A stretch of DNA of 64,000 nt, taken from NCBI GenBank assembly GCA_023229845.1, contig JALNYK010000003.1:109255-173254 (forward strand), in the 5' to 3' direction. Shown here one piece after another: positions 45,249-52,893 of this stretch. The DNA comes from Gallionella sp. (lineage in GTDB: Bacteria > Pseudomonadota > Gammaproteobacteria > Burkholderiales > Gallionellaceae). Under the pieces are notes generated by a model. The model worked only from the letters and a program-made list of their open reading frames with translations. It had not been told where the DNA came from and did not search any database. The first letter of the stretch is position 1. Every line of letters begins with the position of its first letter. The translations under genes and the position numbers were made by a program.

Positions 45249-47138
45249 TCAGTTCCCCAGTTCCGATATGTTGTGTCCGGCCAGCGCGCTCTTCACGCTC
45301 GTATCCATGCGGCGCTGCGCGAACTCGGTGGTCGCGACGTTCAGCGCCTCGATGCCGCGCTTGATCGCCTGATGGTCGGTTTGTTGCAACAAGGCATTCA
45401 GGCTGCCCATCCTGTCTTCGATGCAGGTGCGCTCGGCCTCGCTCAGCAGCGCGCCGTCCTGAGCCAGCGCATGCTGCACCGCTTCGAGCAACTGTTTCGC
45501 CTCGGTCTGCTGCTCGCGTAGCGCACGCGCCAGCATGTCGTCCTGCGCGTGCTGCGCGGATTCCTGCAGCATGCGCGTGATCTCGGCATCGCTCAAACCG
45601 TAGGAAGGCTTGACCGCGATATGCGCCTCGACGCCGCTGCCCATCTCGCGCGCCGCCACGTTCAACAGGCCGTCCGCGTCCACCTGGAAGGTCACGCGTA
45701 TGCGCGCCGCACCGGCGACCATCGCCGGAATGCCGCGCAGCTCGAACTTCGCCAGCGAGCGGCAGTCGCTGATCAGCTCGCGCTCGCCCTGCACCACATG
45801 GATGCTCATCGCAGTCTGCCCGTCCTTGAAGGTGGTGAACTCCTGCGCGCGCGCGGTCGGGATTGTGCTGTTGCGCGGGATGATCTTCTCGGTGAGGCCG
45901 CCCATGGTCTCGATGCCGAGACTCAGCGGAATCACGTCGAGCAGCAGCCAGTCGTCGCCGCTGCGGTTGCCCGCCAGCAGGTTGGCCTGGATCGCCGCAC
46001 CGAGGGCAACGACCTTGTCCGGATCGAGATTGGTCAGCGGCATCTGGCCGAAGAATTCGCCGACCGCATGCTGCACCTGCGGCATGCGCGTCGCCCCGCC
46101 GACCATCACCACGCCCTTGACGTCGGCCACACCCAGCTTCGCGTCGCGCAGCGCACGGCGCAACAGCTGCAAGGTGCGCTGCACCAGGTTCTGCGACATC
46201 GCCTGGAACTCCTCGCGCGTCAGCACGTTGTCGATCAGTTCGCCGCTCGACAACACCGCGGTGATGCGCGTCTCGGCGTGCTCGGTCAGTTGCTCCTTGG
46301 CCGTGCGCGCATGAGTCAGCAGCAAACGCGTGTCCTGCGGACTGAGCGCGGAAAGGTTGTTCTTTTCCAGCAGCCAGCAATGGATGCGCTGGTCGAAATC
46401 GTCGCCGCCCAGCGCCGAGTCGCCGTTGGCCGCCAGCACCTCGAACACGCCGCGCGACAGGCGCAGGATGGAGATGTCGAACGTGCCGCCGCCGAGGTCG
46501 TAGACCGCATACACGCCTTCGGCGGCGTTATCCAGACCGTAGGCGATCGCCGCGGCGGTCGGCTCGTTCAGCAGGCGCAGCACGTTCAGGCCGGCAAGTT
46601 TGGCGGCATCCTTGGTGGCCTGGCGCTGCGCGTCGTCGAAATACGCCGGCACGGTGATCACCGCACCGACCAGTTCGCCGCCCAGCGATGCCTCGGCGCG
46701 CTCGCGCAGCACCCTGAGGATTTCGGCAGACACCTCGACCGGGCTCTTCGCGCCGGCCGCAGTGCGCAATTGCAACATGCCGAAACCCTGTCCTGAGCCT
46801 GTCGAAGAAGAGTCCACAAAGCGGTACGGCAACCGGCTGATCTCGCCAAGGTCCTTCAGCCCGCGCCCCATAAAGCGCTTCACCGACACGATGGTGTTCA
46901 CCGGGTCTTCGCTCTGCGCGGCCTGTGCCGCCTCGCCGACGATCACATCGCCTTCGGCTGCATAGCGCACCACCGAAGGCAGCATCGCGCGACCGTTGTC
47001 GTCGTTGAGCACCACGCTGATGCCGTTGCGCACCGTCGCCACCAGCGAGTTGGTCGTGCCAAGGTCGATGCCGACCGCCAGCCTGTGCTGGTGCGGCGCA
47101 GTGGAAAGACCGGGTTCGGAGATTTGGAGTAATGCCAT
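45249..47138 (-). CDS. hscA: Fe-S chaperone HscA (Hsp70 type), with short repeat insertion
   Basis: HscA is the specialised Hsp70 that, with HscB, releases clusters from IscU. The 629-residue protein has the ATPase start VGIDLGTTNSLVATV, the phosphate-binding VYDLGGGTFDISIL, KGVVMVGGATRMP and a substrate-binding domain. Residues 111-118 (SSTGSGQG) are encoded by a common dispersed repeat (46786-46806); E. coli HscA lacks these residues at the corresponding place (LPYQF...TAAG). The frame stays open, and the insert falls in a surface loop of the ATPase domain. Confidence 0.96.
   Translation of the reverse strand: MALLQISEPGLSTAPHQHRLAVGIDLGTTNSLVATVRNGISVVLNDDNGRAMLPSVVRYAAEGDVIVGEAAQAAQSEDPVNTIVSVKRFMGRGLKDLGEISRLPYRFVDSSSTGSGQGFGMLQLRTAAGAKSPVEVSAEILRVLRERAEASLGGELVGAVITVPAYFDDAQRQATKDAAKLAGLNVLRLLNEPTAAAIAYGLDNAAEGVYAVYDLGGGTFDISILRLSRGVFEVLAANGDSALGGDDFDQRIHCWLLEKNNLSALSPQDTRLLLTHARTAKEQLTEHAETRITAVLSSGELIDNVLTREEFQAMSQNLVQRTLQLLRRALRDAKLGVADVKGVVMVGGATRMPQVQHAVGEFFGQMPLTNLDPDKVVALGAAIQANLLAGNRSGDDWLLLDVIPLSLGIETMGGLTEKIIPRNSTIPTARAQEFTTFKDGQTAMSIHVVQGERELISDCRSLAKFELRGIPAMVAGAARIRVTFQVDADGLLNVAAREMGSGVEAHIAVKPSYGLSDAEITRMLQESAQHAQDDMLARALREQQTEAKQLLEAVQHALAQDGALLSEAERTCIEDRMGSLNALLQQTDHQAIKRGIEALNVATTEFAQRRMDTSVKSALAGHNISELGN
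46786..46806. repeat. CCTGTCCTGAGCCTGTCGAA-type repeat inside hscA
   Basis: The 21-bp sequence CCCTGTCCTGAGCCTGTCGAA (split here as CCCTGTCCTGAG and CCTGTCGAA) is a widespread dispersed repeat. A variant occurs at about 29554-29573. In hscA it is read in frame as part of STGSGQG. Confidence 0.7.
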
Positions 47139-47150
47139 TTTTAGTTGTCA

Positions 47151-47209
47151 GACGTAAGACGTAAGACGTAAGTTATTTGGGCCTGACAACTTACGTCTTA
47201 CGTCTTACG
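47151..47209. repeat. Inverted repeat with tandem ACGTAAG units between hscB and hscA
   Basis: Three tandem GACGTAAG/ACGTAAG units (47151-47172) are followed by the complementary TTACGTC series (47190-47209). The arms pair perfectly for about 21 bp around the loop ATTTGGGCCTGAC. It fills the hscB-hscA gap. Confidence 0.8.
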
Positions 47210-47216
47210 ACTGCCT

Positions 47217-47750
47217 TCAAGTATCTATCTCATCGTAAGCGGAATGTATCTCTTCCGCGAGTTTTTCCATGAAGCGCAGCTTGCGCACCAGTCCGGCGGC
47301 ATCCGCGTAGTTCTTTTCGTTATCGATCTTGCCCGCAAGCTCGTTTTCGAGCGCATGCGTCTCGCGATGCAGCCGCGCTTCCAGTTCGTCCAACACCGAA
47401 ACATCGCCCGCCTCGGCCACCGCCTCACGCCATTCCATCTGCTCCATCAGGAAGTCCACCGGCATCGCGGTGTTGGTCTCTTCCTGCGTGTCCACGCCCT
47501 GCAGCGACAGCAGATAACGCGCGCGCTTCAGCGGATTGCGCAGCGTCTGGTAGGCCTCATTGACTTGGGTGGAATGCTGCATCGCAAGGCGCTGTTCGGC
47601 CTCGGAAAGATGGGCCGACTTGTCGGGATGGACCTGCGCCTGCAAGGCGCGATAATGCAGGTCGAGCTGCGTCGAGTCGATCGCGAAGGACTGCGGCAGC
47701 CCGAAAAGCTGGAAGTGATTTTGCTGGAAGTTAAAGCCGGAGGGTTGCAT
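47217..47750 (-). CDS. hscB: Fe-S co-chaperone HscB
   Basis: HscB is the J-domain partner of HscA that binds IscU. The 177-residue protein has an N-terminal J domain with the essential HPD in QAQVHPDKSAHLS and the NEAYQTLRNPLKRARYLL segment, then a C-terminal three-helix IscU-binding domain. Its start touches the iscA stop. Confidence 0.95.
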   Translation of the reverse strand: MQPSGFNFQQNHFQLFGLPQSFAIDSTQLDLHYRALQAQVHPDKSAHLSEAEQRLAMQHSTQVNEAYQTLRNPLKRARYLLSLQGVDTQEETNTAMPVDFLMEQMEWREAVAEAGDVSVLDELEARLHRETHALENELAGKIDNEKNYADAAGLVRKLRFMEKLAEEIHSAYDEIDT

Positions 47751-48073
47751 TACACCTTGAAGCTTTCGCCGCAGCCGCAGGTGTCCTTGACGTTCGGGTT
47801 GTTGAACTTGAAGCCTTCGTTCAATCCCTCGCGGGCGTAGTCCAGCTCCATGCCGTCGATATACGGCAGGCTCTGCGGATCGACCAGCACCGTCACGCCG
47901 TTGCTGTCGAACGTAATGTCGTCGCTGCCGATCTCGTCGGCAAACTCCAGCTTGTAGGCCATGCCGGAGCAGCCGCTGGTGCGCACGCCGATGCGCAGTC
48001 CGACGCCCTTGCCGCGCTTGGCGATGAAACCCAGCACATGTTTCGCGGCCTTGTCTGTCAATGTAATTGCCAT
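47750..48073 (-). CDS. iscA: A-type Fe-S carrier IscA
   Basis: IscA accepts clusters or iron and delivers them to apoproteins. The 107-residue protein has the three invariant cysteines, in RTSGCSGMAY and the C-terminal DTCGCGESF. The ATG at 48073 follows AAGGAAGTCATC; upstream codons in the same frame read through a palindromic repeat and are not coding. Confidence 0.96.
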   Translation of the reverse strand: MAITLTDKAAKHVLGFIAKRGKGVGLRIGVRTSGCSGMAYKLEFADEIGSDDITFDSNGVTVLVDPQSLPYIDGMELDYAREGLNEGFKFNNPNVKDTCGCGESFKV

Positions 48074-48099
48074 GATGACTTCCTTAAAAACAATTTTGT

Positions 48100-48172
48100 G
48101 TCCACGAAATACACGAAAAGCACGAAAAGAAAATCCAGTTTTTTGTTCGTGGCTTTCGTGTATTTCGTGGAC
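48100..48172. repeat. Inverted repeat between iscU and iscA
   Basis: GTCCACGAAATACACGAAA (48100-48118) and TTTCGTGTATTTCGTGGAC (48154-48172) are exact complements over 19 bp, and the pairing can extend with CACGAA/TTCGTG. It belongs to a common CGTGTATTTCGTG-type dispersed repeat. Confidence 0.8.
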
Positions 48173-48186
48173 CAATGGTTTTTGGG

Positions 48187-48603
48187 TTACATACCGCCCT
48201 TGCAGGCCGCGGTCTCGACGTTCTCGCCGTGCTTGGCCTTGTAGTCCGCCACTGCCGCCTTGATCGCGTCTTCCGCGAGGATGGAACAGTGTATCTTCAC
48301 CGGCGGCAGCGCCAGTTCCTCGGCGATCTGGGTGTTCTTGATCGCCAGCGCCTGATCCACGGTCTTGCCCTTGACCCATTCGGTCACCAGCGAGCTCGAC
48401 GCAATCGCGGAACCGCAGCCGTAGGTCTTGAACTTCGCATCCTCGATCACGCCGTCCTTGCCGACCTTGATCTGCAACTTCATCACGTCGCCGCAGGCCG
48501 GCGCGCCGACCATGCCGGTGCCGACGTCGCTGTCGTCCTTGTTCATCGAACCCACGTTGCGCGGGTTCTCGTAGTGATCCAGTACTTTTTCGCTGTAAGC
48601 CAT
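48187..48603 (-). CDS. iscU: Fe-S cluster scaffold IscU
   Basis: IscU is the scaffold on which clusters are built. The 138-residue protein has the conserved VGAPACGDVMKLQI, KTYGCGSAIASSSLVTEWVKGK and the HscA-recognition LPPVKIHCSILAED, which together give the three ligand cysteines and LPPVK. The ATG at 48603 follows AAGGAGCAAAAA; the upstream in-frame ATG is rejected. Confidence 0.97.
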   Translation of the reverse strand: MAYSEKVLDHYENPRNVGSMNKDDSDVGTGMVGAPACGDVMKLQIKVGKDGVIEDAKFKTYGCGSAIASSSLVTEWVKGKTVDQALAIKNTQIAEELALPPVKIHCSILAEDAIKAAVADYKAKHGENVETAACKGGM

Positions 48604-48621
48604 TTTTTGCTCCTTCGTCGC

Positions 48622-48711
48622 AGAGAAGGGGGAAGAGGGAAGGGAGAAGGGTAAAACCGGCACGCTGCCCCGGATTTTCTACCCTTCCCCCTTCTCCCTT
48701 ATCCCTTCCCC
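48622..48711. repeat. Imperfect inverted repeat between iscS and iscU
   Basis: A purine-rich arm ending GGGAGAAGGGTA (48642-48653) faces a pyrimidine-rich arm beginning TACCCTTCCCCC (48680-48691) across 26 bases. The pairing is imperfect but long. It fills most of the iscS-iscU gap. Confidence 0.6.
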
Positions 48712-48715
48712 GCCT

Positions 48716-49924
48716 TTAATGTGCCGCCCACTGCACAGTATTCAGGTCTATGCCTTCCTTGTACATATCCCATAAGGGGGATAGCTCTCGCAGTTTTCCT
48801 ATCTTGTCGTTCAGCAGCGCGATCACGTAATCGACTTCTTCGACGGTCGTGAAGCGGCCGATGCTGAAGCGGATCGAGCTGTGCGCCAGTTCGTCGCTGC
48901 GGCCCAGCGCGCGCAGCACGTAGGACGGCTCCAAGCTCGCCGAGGTGCAGGCGGAACCGCTGGAAACCGCGACATCCTTGACCGCCATGATCAGCGATTC
49001 GCCCTCGACGAAGTTGAAGCTGAGGTTGAGGTTGTGCGGCACGCGCTGCTCCATGTCGCCGTTCACATGCACCTCTTCCATATCCTTCAGGCCGTTCAGC
49101 AGGCGGTCGCGCAGCATGCGGATGCGCTCGTTCTCGCTCGCCATTTCTTCCTGCGCGATGCGGAACGCCTCGCCCATGCCGACGATCTGGTGCGTCGCCA
49201 GCGTGCCGGAGCGCATGCCGCGCTCGTGACCGCCGCCGTGCATCTGCGCTTCCAGGCGCACGCGCGGTTTGCGCTGCACGTACAGCGCGCCGATGCCCTT
49301 CGGGCCGTAGGTCTTGTGCGCCGAGAACGACATCAGGTCGACCTTCAGCTTCTGCAGGTCGATCGCCACCTTGCCGGTCGCCTGCGCCGCATCGACGTGG
49401 AACAGGATGCCGCGCTCGCGGCAGATCTCGCCGATAGAGGCGATGTCCTGCACCACGCCGATCTCGTTGTTCACCAGCATCACGGACACCAGCACGGTGT
49501 CGGGGCGCAGGCTGGCCTTGAATTTCTCTAGGTCGAGCAGGCCGGAAGGCTCCGGATCGAGGTAAGTCGCCTCGAAACCCTCGCGCTCCAGTTCGCGCAC
49601 GGTGTCCAGCACCGCCTTGTGTTCAATGCGCATCGTAACGATGTGCTTGCCCTTGCCGCTGTAAAAATGCGCCGCACCCTTGATTGCGAGGTTGTTCGAT
49701 TCGGTAGCGCCCGAGGTCCAGACGATCTCCTTGGGATCGGCATTCACCAGCGCGGCAACTTGCGCGCGCGCCAGTTCCACCGCCTCGTCCGCCTCCCAGC
49801 CGAAGGCATGGGAACGGGAAGCCGGGTTGCCGAACTTCTCGGTGAGGTAGGGAATCATCTTTTCCGCCACGCGCGGGTCGACCGGCGTGGTTGCGGAATA
49901 GTCCATGTAGATAGGTAGTTTCAC
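48716..49924 (-). CDS. iscS: Cysteine desulfurase IscS
   Basis: IscS takes sulfur from cysteine for Fe-S clusters and tRNA thiolation. The 402-residue PLP enzyme has YMDYSATTPVDPRVAEKM, the PLP lysine in SFSAHKTYGPKGIGALY and the persulfide cysteine in SGSACTSASLEPSYV. The start is GTG at 49924 after GAAGGAATTAAC. An upstream in-frame ATG would lie in iscR and is rejected. Confidence 0.97.
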   Translation of the reverse strand: MKLPIYMDYSATTPVDPRVAEKMIPYLTEKFGNPASRSHAFGWEADEAVELARAQVAALVNADPKEIVWTSGATESNNLAIKGAAHFYSGKGKHIVTMRIEHKAVLDTVRELEREGFEATYLDPEPSGLLDLEKFKASLRPDTVLVSVMLVNNEIGVVQDIASIGEICRERGILFHVDAAQATGKVAIDLQKLKVDLMSFSAHKTYGPKGIGALYVQRKPRVRLEAQMHGGGHERGMRSGTLATHQIVGMGEAFRIAQEEMASENERIRMLRDRLLNGLKDMEEVHVNGDMEQRVPHNLNLSFNFVEGESLIMAVKDVAVSSGSACTSASLEPSYVLRALGRSDELAHSSIRFSIGRFTTVEEVDYVIALLNDKIGKLRELSPLWDMYKEGIDLNTVQWAAH

Positions 49925-49934
49925 GTTAATTCCT

Positions 49935-50405
49935 TCAGACCGAGGCGCTCTGCGCCTTTTGCATCTGGTCAAGCAACACAGGCACGGCTTCCGGATTGTG
50001 TCTGGCGCAACCATCCACCAACTGCTGCAGATTGACCGACTCCAGATAATCGAAAATCTTCTCGTTCAGCCCCATCCACAGGTTGTGGGTGATGCAGGGC
50101 ATCTCGTCGTGGCAATCGCCCTTGCCGCCGCAACTGGTCGCATCCAGCGGCTCGTCCACCGCCTGGATGATGTCCGCCGCGGAGATGGTGTTCGCCGCAC
50201 GCGCCAGATAATAGCCGCCGCCCGGACCTCGCACACTCTCGACGAGGCCGTTGCGACGCAACTTGCCGAACAGCTGCTCCAGATAGGACAACGAAATCTT
50301 CTGACGCTCGCTGATCGCCGCCAGCGTCACCGGCCCCTTGCCGCCGCGCATTGCCAGGTCAACCATCGCCGTCACGGCGAAACGTCCCTTGGTCGTCAAT
50401 CGCAT
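49935..50405 (-). CDS. iscR: Fe-S cluster regulator IscR
   Basis: IscR is an Rrf2-family repressor that senses cluster supply through a [2Fe-2S] cluster. The 156-residue protein has MRLTTKGRFAVTAMVDLAM, the winged helix with ISLSYLEQLFGKLRRNGLV, and three cluster cysteines in TSCGGKGDCHDEMPC. Holo-IscR represses the isc operon at a type-1 site, and such a site lies at the promoter upstream. AAAGGGGTAATGAC precedes the start. Confidence 0.97.
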   Translation of the reverse strand: MRLTTKGRFAVTAMVDLAMRGGKGPVTLAAISERQKISLSYLEQLFGKLRRNGLVESVRGPGGGYYLARAANTISAADIIQAVDEPLDATSCGGKGDCHDEMPCITHNLWMGLNEKIFDYLESVNLQQLVDGCARHNPEAVPVLLDQMQKAQSASV

Positions 50406-50444
50406 GTCATTACCCCTTTATAAATTAGCATGCCTAGCGGCATC

Positions 50445-50467
50445 GTCGCCTGCTGTAATCAGGCGAC
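50445..50467. promoter_or_regulatory. Hairpin at the 5' end of the iscR message
   Basis: GTCGCCTG (50445-50452) and CAGGCGAC (50460-50467) are perfect complements with a seven-base loop. With the -10 box at 50474-50469, transcription would start near 50462, so the stem straddles the expected start or forms the 5' end of the leader. Confidence 0.45.
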
Positions 50468-50468
50468 A

Positions 50469-50501
50469 ATAATAGAATACCTGAATTTTTTAATCAACTA
50501 T
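50469..50501 (-). promoter_or_regulatory. iscR promoter with IscR type-1 site
   Basis: On the minus strand TTGATT (50497-50492), 17 bases and TATTAT (50474-50469) form a good sigma-70 promoter. The 25 bp at 50501-50477, beginning ATAGTTGATTAA and ending TTCAGGTAT, fit 22 of 25 positions of the IscR type-1 consensus (recalled from E. coli) and cover the -35 box. The site overlaps the last codons and stop of cysE (stop at 50490-50492). Confidence 0.8.
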
Positions 50502-51221
50502 CTTATTCAGGTGATTAGGGTCAAATTTATCGGCGGTGGCACGCTCCTCGTCCACCGGCACGCCCATCTTTTCCAGTTGCTGCAGGATGAAATCGATACG
50601 CTGGTCCACGGTCATGCTGTGGCCGATCAGTCCGTGCAGCGCCTTGGAGACCGGGTCGTTCTGGTCGTTGCCTATGCCGTAGGCATTGAAGCCAGCAGTC
50701 TTTTTCTTCTCCTCGTCGAGGATGCGCGCCGGAATGCCGGCCGCAGTCGAGCCCGCCGGCACATCCTTCACCACCACCGCGTTCGAGCCGATCTTGGCAT
50801 TGTCGCCGATATGGATAGGCCCCAGTATCTTCGCGCCAGCCCCCACCACCACGCCGTCGCCCAGCGTCGGATGACGCTTGCCTTCCTTCCACGAAGTACC
50901 GCCCAGCGTTACGCCGTGATACACGGTCACGTCGTCGCCGATCTCGGCGGTCTCGCCGATCACCACGCCCATGCCGTGATCGATGAAGAAGCGCCGCCCT
51001 ATGGTTGCGCCTGGATGGATCTCGATGCCGGTCAGGAAGCGCGCGATATGCGACAGGAAGCGCGCCAACCACTTCAGATTGGCGTGCCACAGCTTGTTCG
51101 ACAGGCGGTGCAGAATGCGCGCATGCAGACCGGGATAGCAGGTCAACACCTCGAAGGTGCTGCGCGCCGCCGGGTCGCGGTCGAATACGCTGGCGATGTC
51201 TTCTCTGATGTTTTTAAACAT
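50490..51221 (-). CDS. cysE: Serine O-acetyltransferase CysE (EpsC type)
   Basis: CysE makes O-acetylserine, the direct precursor of cysteine, which IscS then uses. The 243-residue protein has a short helical N-terminal part and a left-handed beta-helix of hexapeptide repeats (IEIHPGATIGRRFFIDHG, ETAEIGDDVTVYHGVTLGG), with catalytic His in FIDHGMGVVIGE. The ATG at 51221 overlaps the end of trmJ. Its stop codon lies inside the IscR site of the iscR promoter. Confidence 0.95.
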   Translation of the reverse strand: MFKNIREDIASVFDRDPAARSTFEVLTCYPGLHARILHRLSNKLWHANLKWLARFLSHIARFLTGIEIHPGATIGRRFFIDHGMGVVIGETAEIGDDVTVYHGVTLGGTSWKEGKRHPTLGDGVVVGAGAKILGPIHIGDNAKIGSNAVVVKDVPAGSTAAGIPARILDEEKKKTAGFNAYGIGNDQNDPVSKALHGLIGHSMTVDQRIDFILQQLEKMGVPVDEERATADKFDPNHLNKIVD

Positions 51222-51996
51222 TTTGCTGATTATTGGCGTCTTGCTGCTCTTGCTGATAGCGCGTTTTGAGGCGTGCATTGTACTCGGTCGTAACGCTCAG
51301 CATGCCGCGCAGGATGTTGACCTCCTCCGACTCCGGCCTCGCCCTTGCGTACAAGCGGCGCAGGCGTTGCATCATGCGCGCCGGATTCTGCGTGGTGAAG
51401 AAACCGATCTCGAACAGTACCTTCTCCAGATGCGCGTAATACCCTTCCATCTGCTCATGGGATGCCGGCCTCGCCTCGACCACTTTCGGAACAAATCCCT
51501 GCGCCGCGACGTTCAACTCGTAGGCCATCACCTGCACCGCAGCGGCGAGGTTCAGCGAAGAGAAATCCGGGTTCGCCGGAATGTTCGCCAGCACCTGCGC
51601 ACGACCCATCTCCTCGTTGGTCAGCCCCGACATCTCGGTGCCGAACAGCAGCGCGACCGGCTGCGCCGACGCCTGCTGCAGCAGCTCCGGCACCGCCTCG
51701 CGCGGCGTCTTCACCTCGATGGAGATGTCGCGCAGCCGCGCCGTCATCGCCACCGTGAACGCCACCCCGTGCAGCGCCTCGTCTATCGACGAGCACACCA
51801 CCGCATTGTCGAGGATGTCGTCCGCGCCTGCCGCCATCGCCGTCGCCTGTGGATCGGGGAAGCGATAGGGGTTGATCAGGTACAGATGGCGCAAGCCCAT
51901 GGTCTTCATCGCGCGCGCCGCCGCGCCGATGTTGCCGGGGTGCGAGGTGTGGCTGAGCACGACCCGGATGTTTTCGAAAGGATTTTGTTTATTCAA
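51214..51996 (-). CDS. trmJ: tRNA Cm32/Um32 methyltransferase TrmJ
   Basis: TrmJ 2'-O-methylates position 32 of several tRNAs. The 260-residue SPOUT protein has IRVVLSHTSHPGNIGAAARAMKTMG, LLFGTEMSGLTNEE and IPANPDFSSLNLAAAVQV, the three SAM-binding knot motifs, and an extra helical C-terminal domain. It opens trmJ-cysE-isc on the minus strand and is divergent from suhB. Confidence 0.95.
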   Translation of the reverse strand: MNKQNPFENIRVVLSHTSHPGNIGAAARAMKTMGLRHLYLINPYRFPDPQATAMAAGADDILDNAVVCSSIDEALHGVAFTVAMTARLRDISIEVKTPREAVPELLQQASAQPVALLFGTEMSGLTNEEMGRAQVLANIPANPDFSSLNLAAAVQVMAYELNVAAQGFVPKVVEARPASHEQMEGYYAHLEKVLFEIGFFTTQNPARMMQRLRRLYARARPESEEVNILRGMLSVTTEYNARLKTRYQQEQQDANNQQNV

Positions 51997-52024
51997 AACG
52001 TGATTCCAACTAAAATGCGTGCCG

Positions 52025-52047
52025 TGGGAACCATATCTGCGTTCCCA
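52025..52047. promoter_or_regulatory. Hairpin in the suhB leader
   Basis: TGGGAAC (52025-52031) and GTTCCCA (52041-52047) are exact complements separated by nine bases. They lie 28 bp before the suhB start in the short trmJ-suhB divergent region. No function is known. Confidence 0.35.
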
Positions 52048-52074
52048 ATCAGCTCATTAAAAAGGTCGTTACCC

Positions 52075-52875
52075 ATGCACCCCATGCTCAACATCGCGGT
52101 GAAAGCCGCACGTCGCGCCGGCAATCTGATTTACCGCGCCACCGACAAGATCGATCACCTTACCGTGACCAAGAAGTCCCATGCGGATTTCGTCAGCGAG
52201 GTGGATCGCGCAGCCGAGCAGACCATCATCCAGACCCTGCTGGAGGCCTATCCGGACCATGCGATTCTAGCAGAAGAGAGCGGCGCTCACGGCGAGTCGG
52301 AGTTCGTCTGGATCATCGATCCGCTGGATGGGACGACCAATTTCCTGCACGGATTTCCGCAGTTTGCCGTATCCATCGCGTTGCAACATAAAGGCATCAT
52401 CACCCAAGCCGTGGTGTACGACCCGACCAAGAACGAGCTGTTCACCGCCACGCGCGGCCGCGGCGCGTTCCTGAACGACAAGCGCATCCGCGTGACCAAG
52501 CGCGTGCATCTGGCCGACGCCCTGATCGGCACCGGCTTCCCCTACACCCGTTTCGAGCACATGGACGCCTACATCGGCATCCTGCGCGACCTGATGGAGC
52601 AGACTTCCGGCCTGCGCCGCCCCGGCTCCGCCGCGCTGGACCTGGCCTGGATGGCCGCCGGACGCCTCGACGGCTTCTACGAGACCGGCCTCAAGCCTTG
52701 GGACATCGCCGCCGGCACGCTGCTGATCACCGAGGCGGGCGGCATGGTCAGCGACTTGCACGGCTCGGACACTTTCCTTAAGACCGGCCATCTCTGCGCG
52801 GGCAATCCGGACATCCACCAGCAACTGCTCAAGGTCATCGCGCCGCACCTGACGCCCGGACTGAAGGGGCAATAA
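52075..52875 (+). CDS. suhB: Inositol-1-monophosphatase SuhB
   Basis: SuhB dephosphorylates inositol phosphates and also joins the rRNA antitermination complex in E. coli. The 266-residue protein has the metal-binding motifs LAEESGAHGE, WIIDPLDGTTNFLHGFP and GLKPWDIAAGTLLITEAGG. The ATG at 52075 gives the normal start MHPMLNIAVKAARRAG; the much longer upstream frame overlaps trmJ on the other strand and is rejected. Confidence 0.96.
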   Translation: MHPMLNIAVKAARRAGNLIYRATDKIDHLTVTKKSHADFVSEVDRAAEQTIIQTLLEAYPDHAILAEESGAHGESEFVWIIDPLDGTTNFLHGFPQFAVSIALQHKGIITQAVVYDPTKNELFTATRGRGAFLNDKRIRVTKRVHLADALIGTGFPYTRFEHMDAYIGILRDLMEQTSGLRRPGSAALDLAWMAAGRLDGFYETGLKPWDIAAGTLLITEAGGMVSDLHGSDTFLKTGHLCAGNPDIHQQLLKVIAPHLTPGLKGQ

Positions 52876-52893
52876 AGAGAGGAAACGGCCGAC

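Noticed and set aside
47151..47209. Tandem ACGTAAG units considered as a CRISPR-like or iteron array
   Set aside because: The units have no spacers and are part of one long inverted repeat in an operon gap; no cas or replication gene is near.
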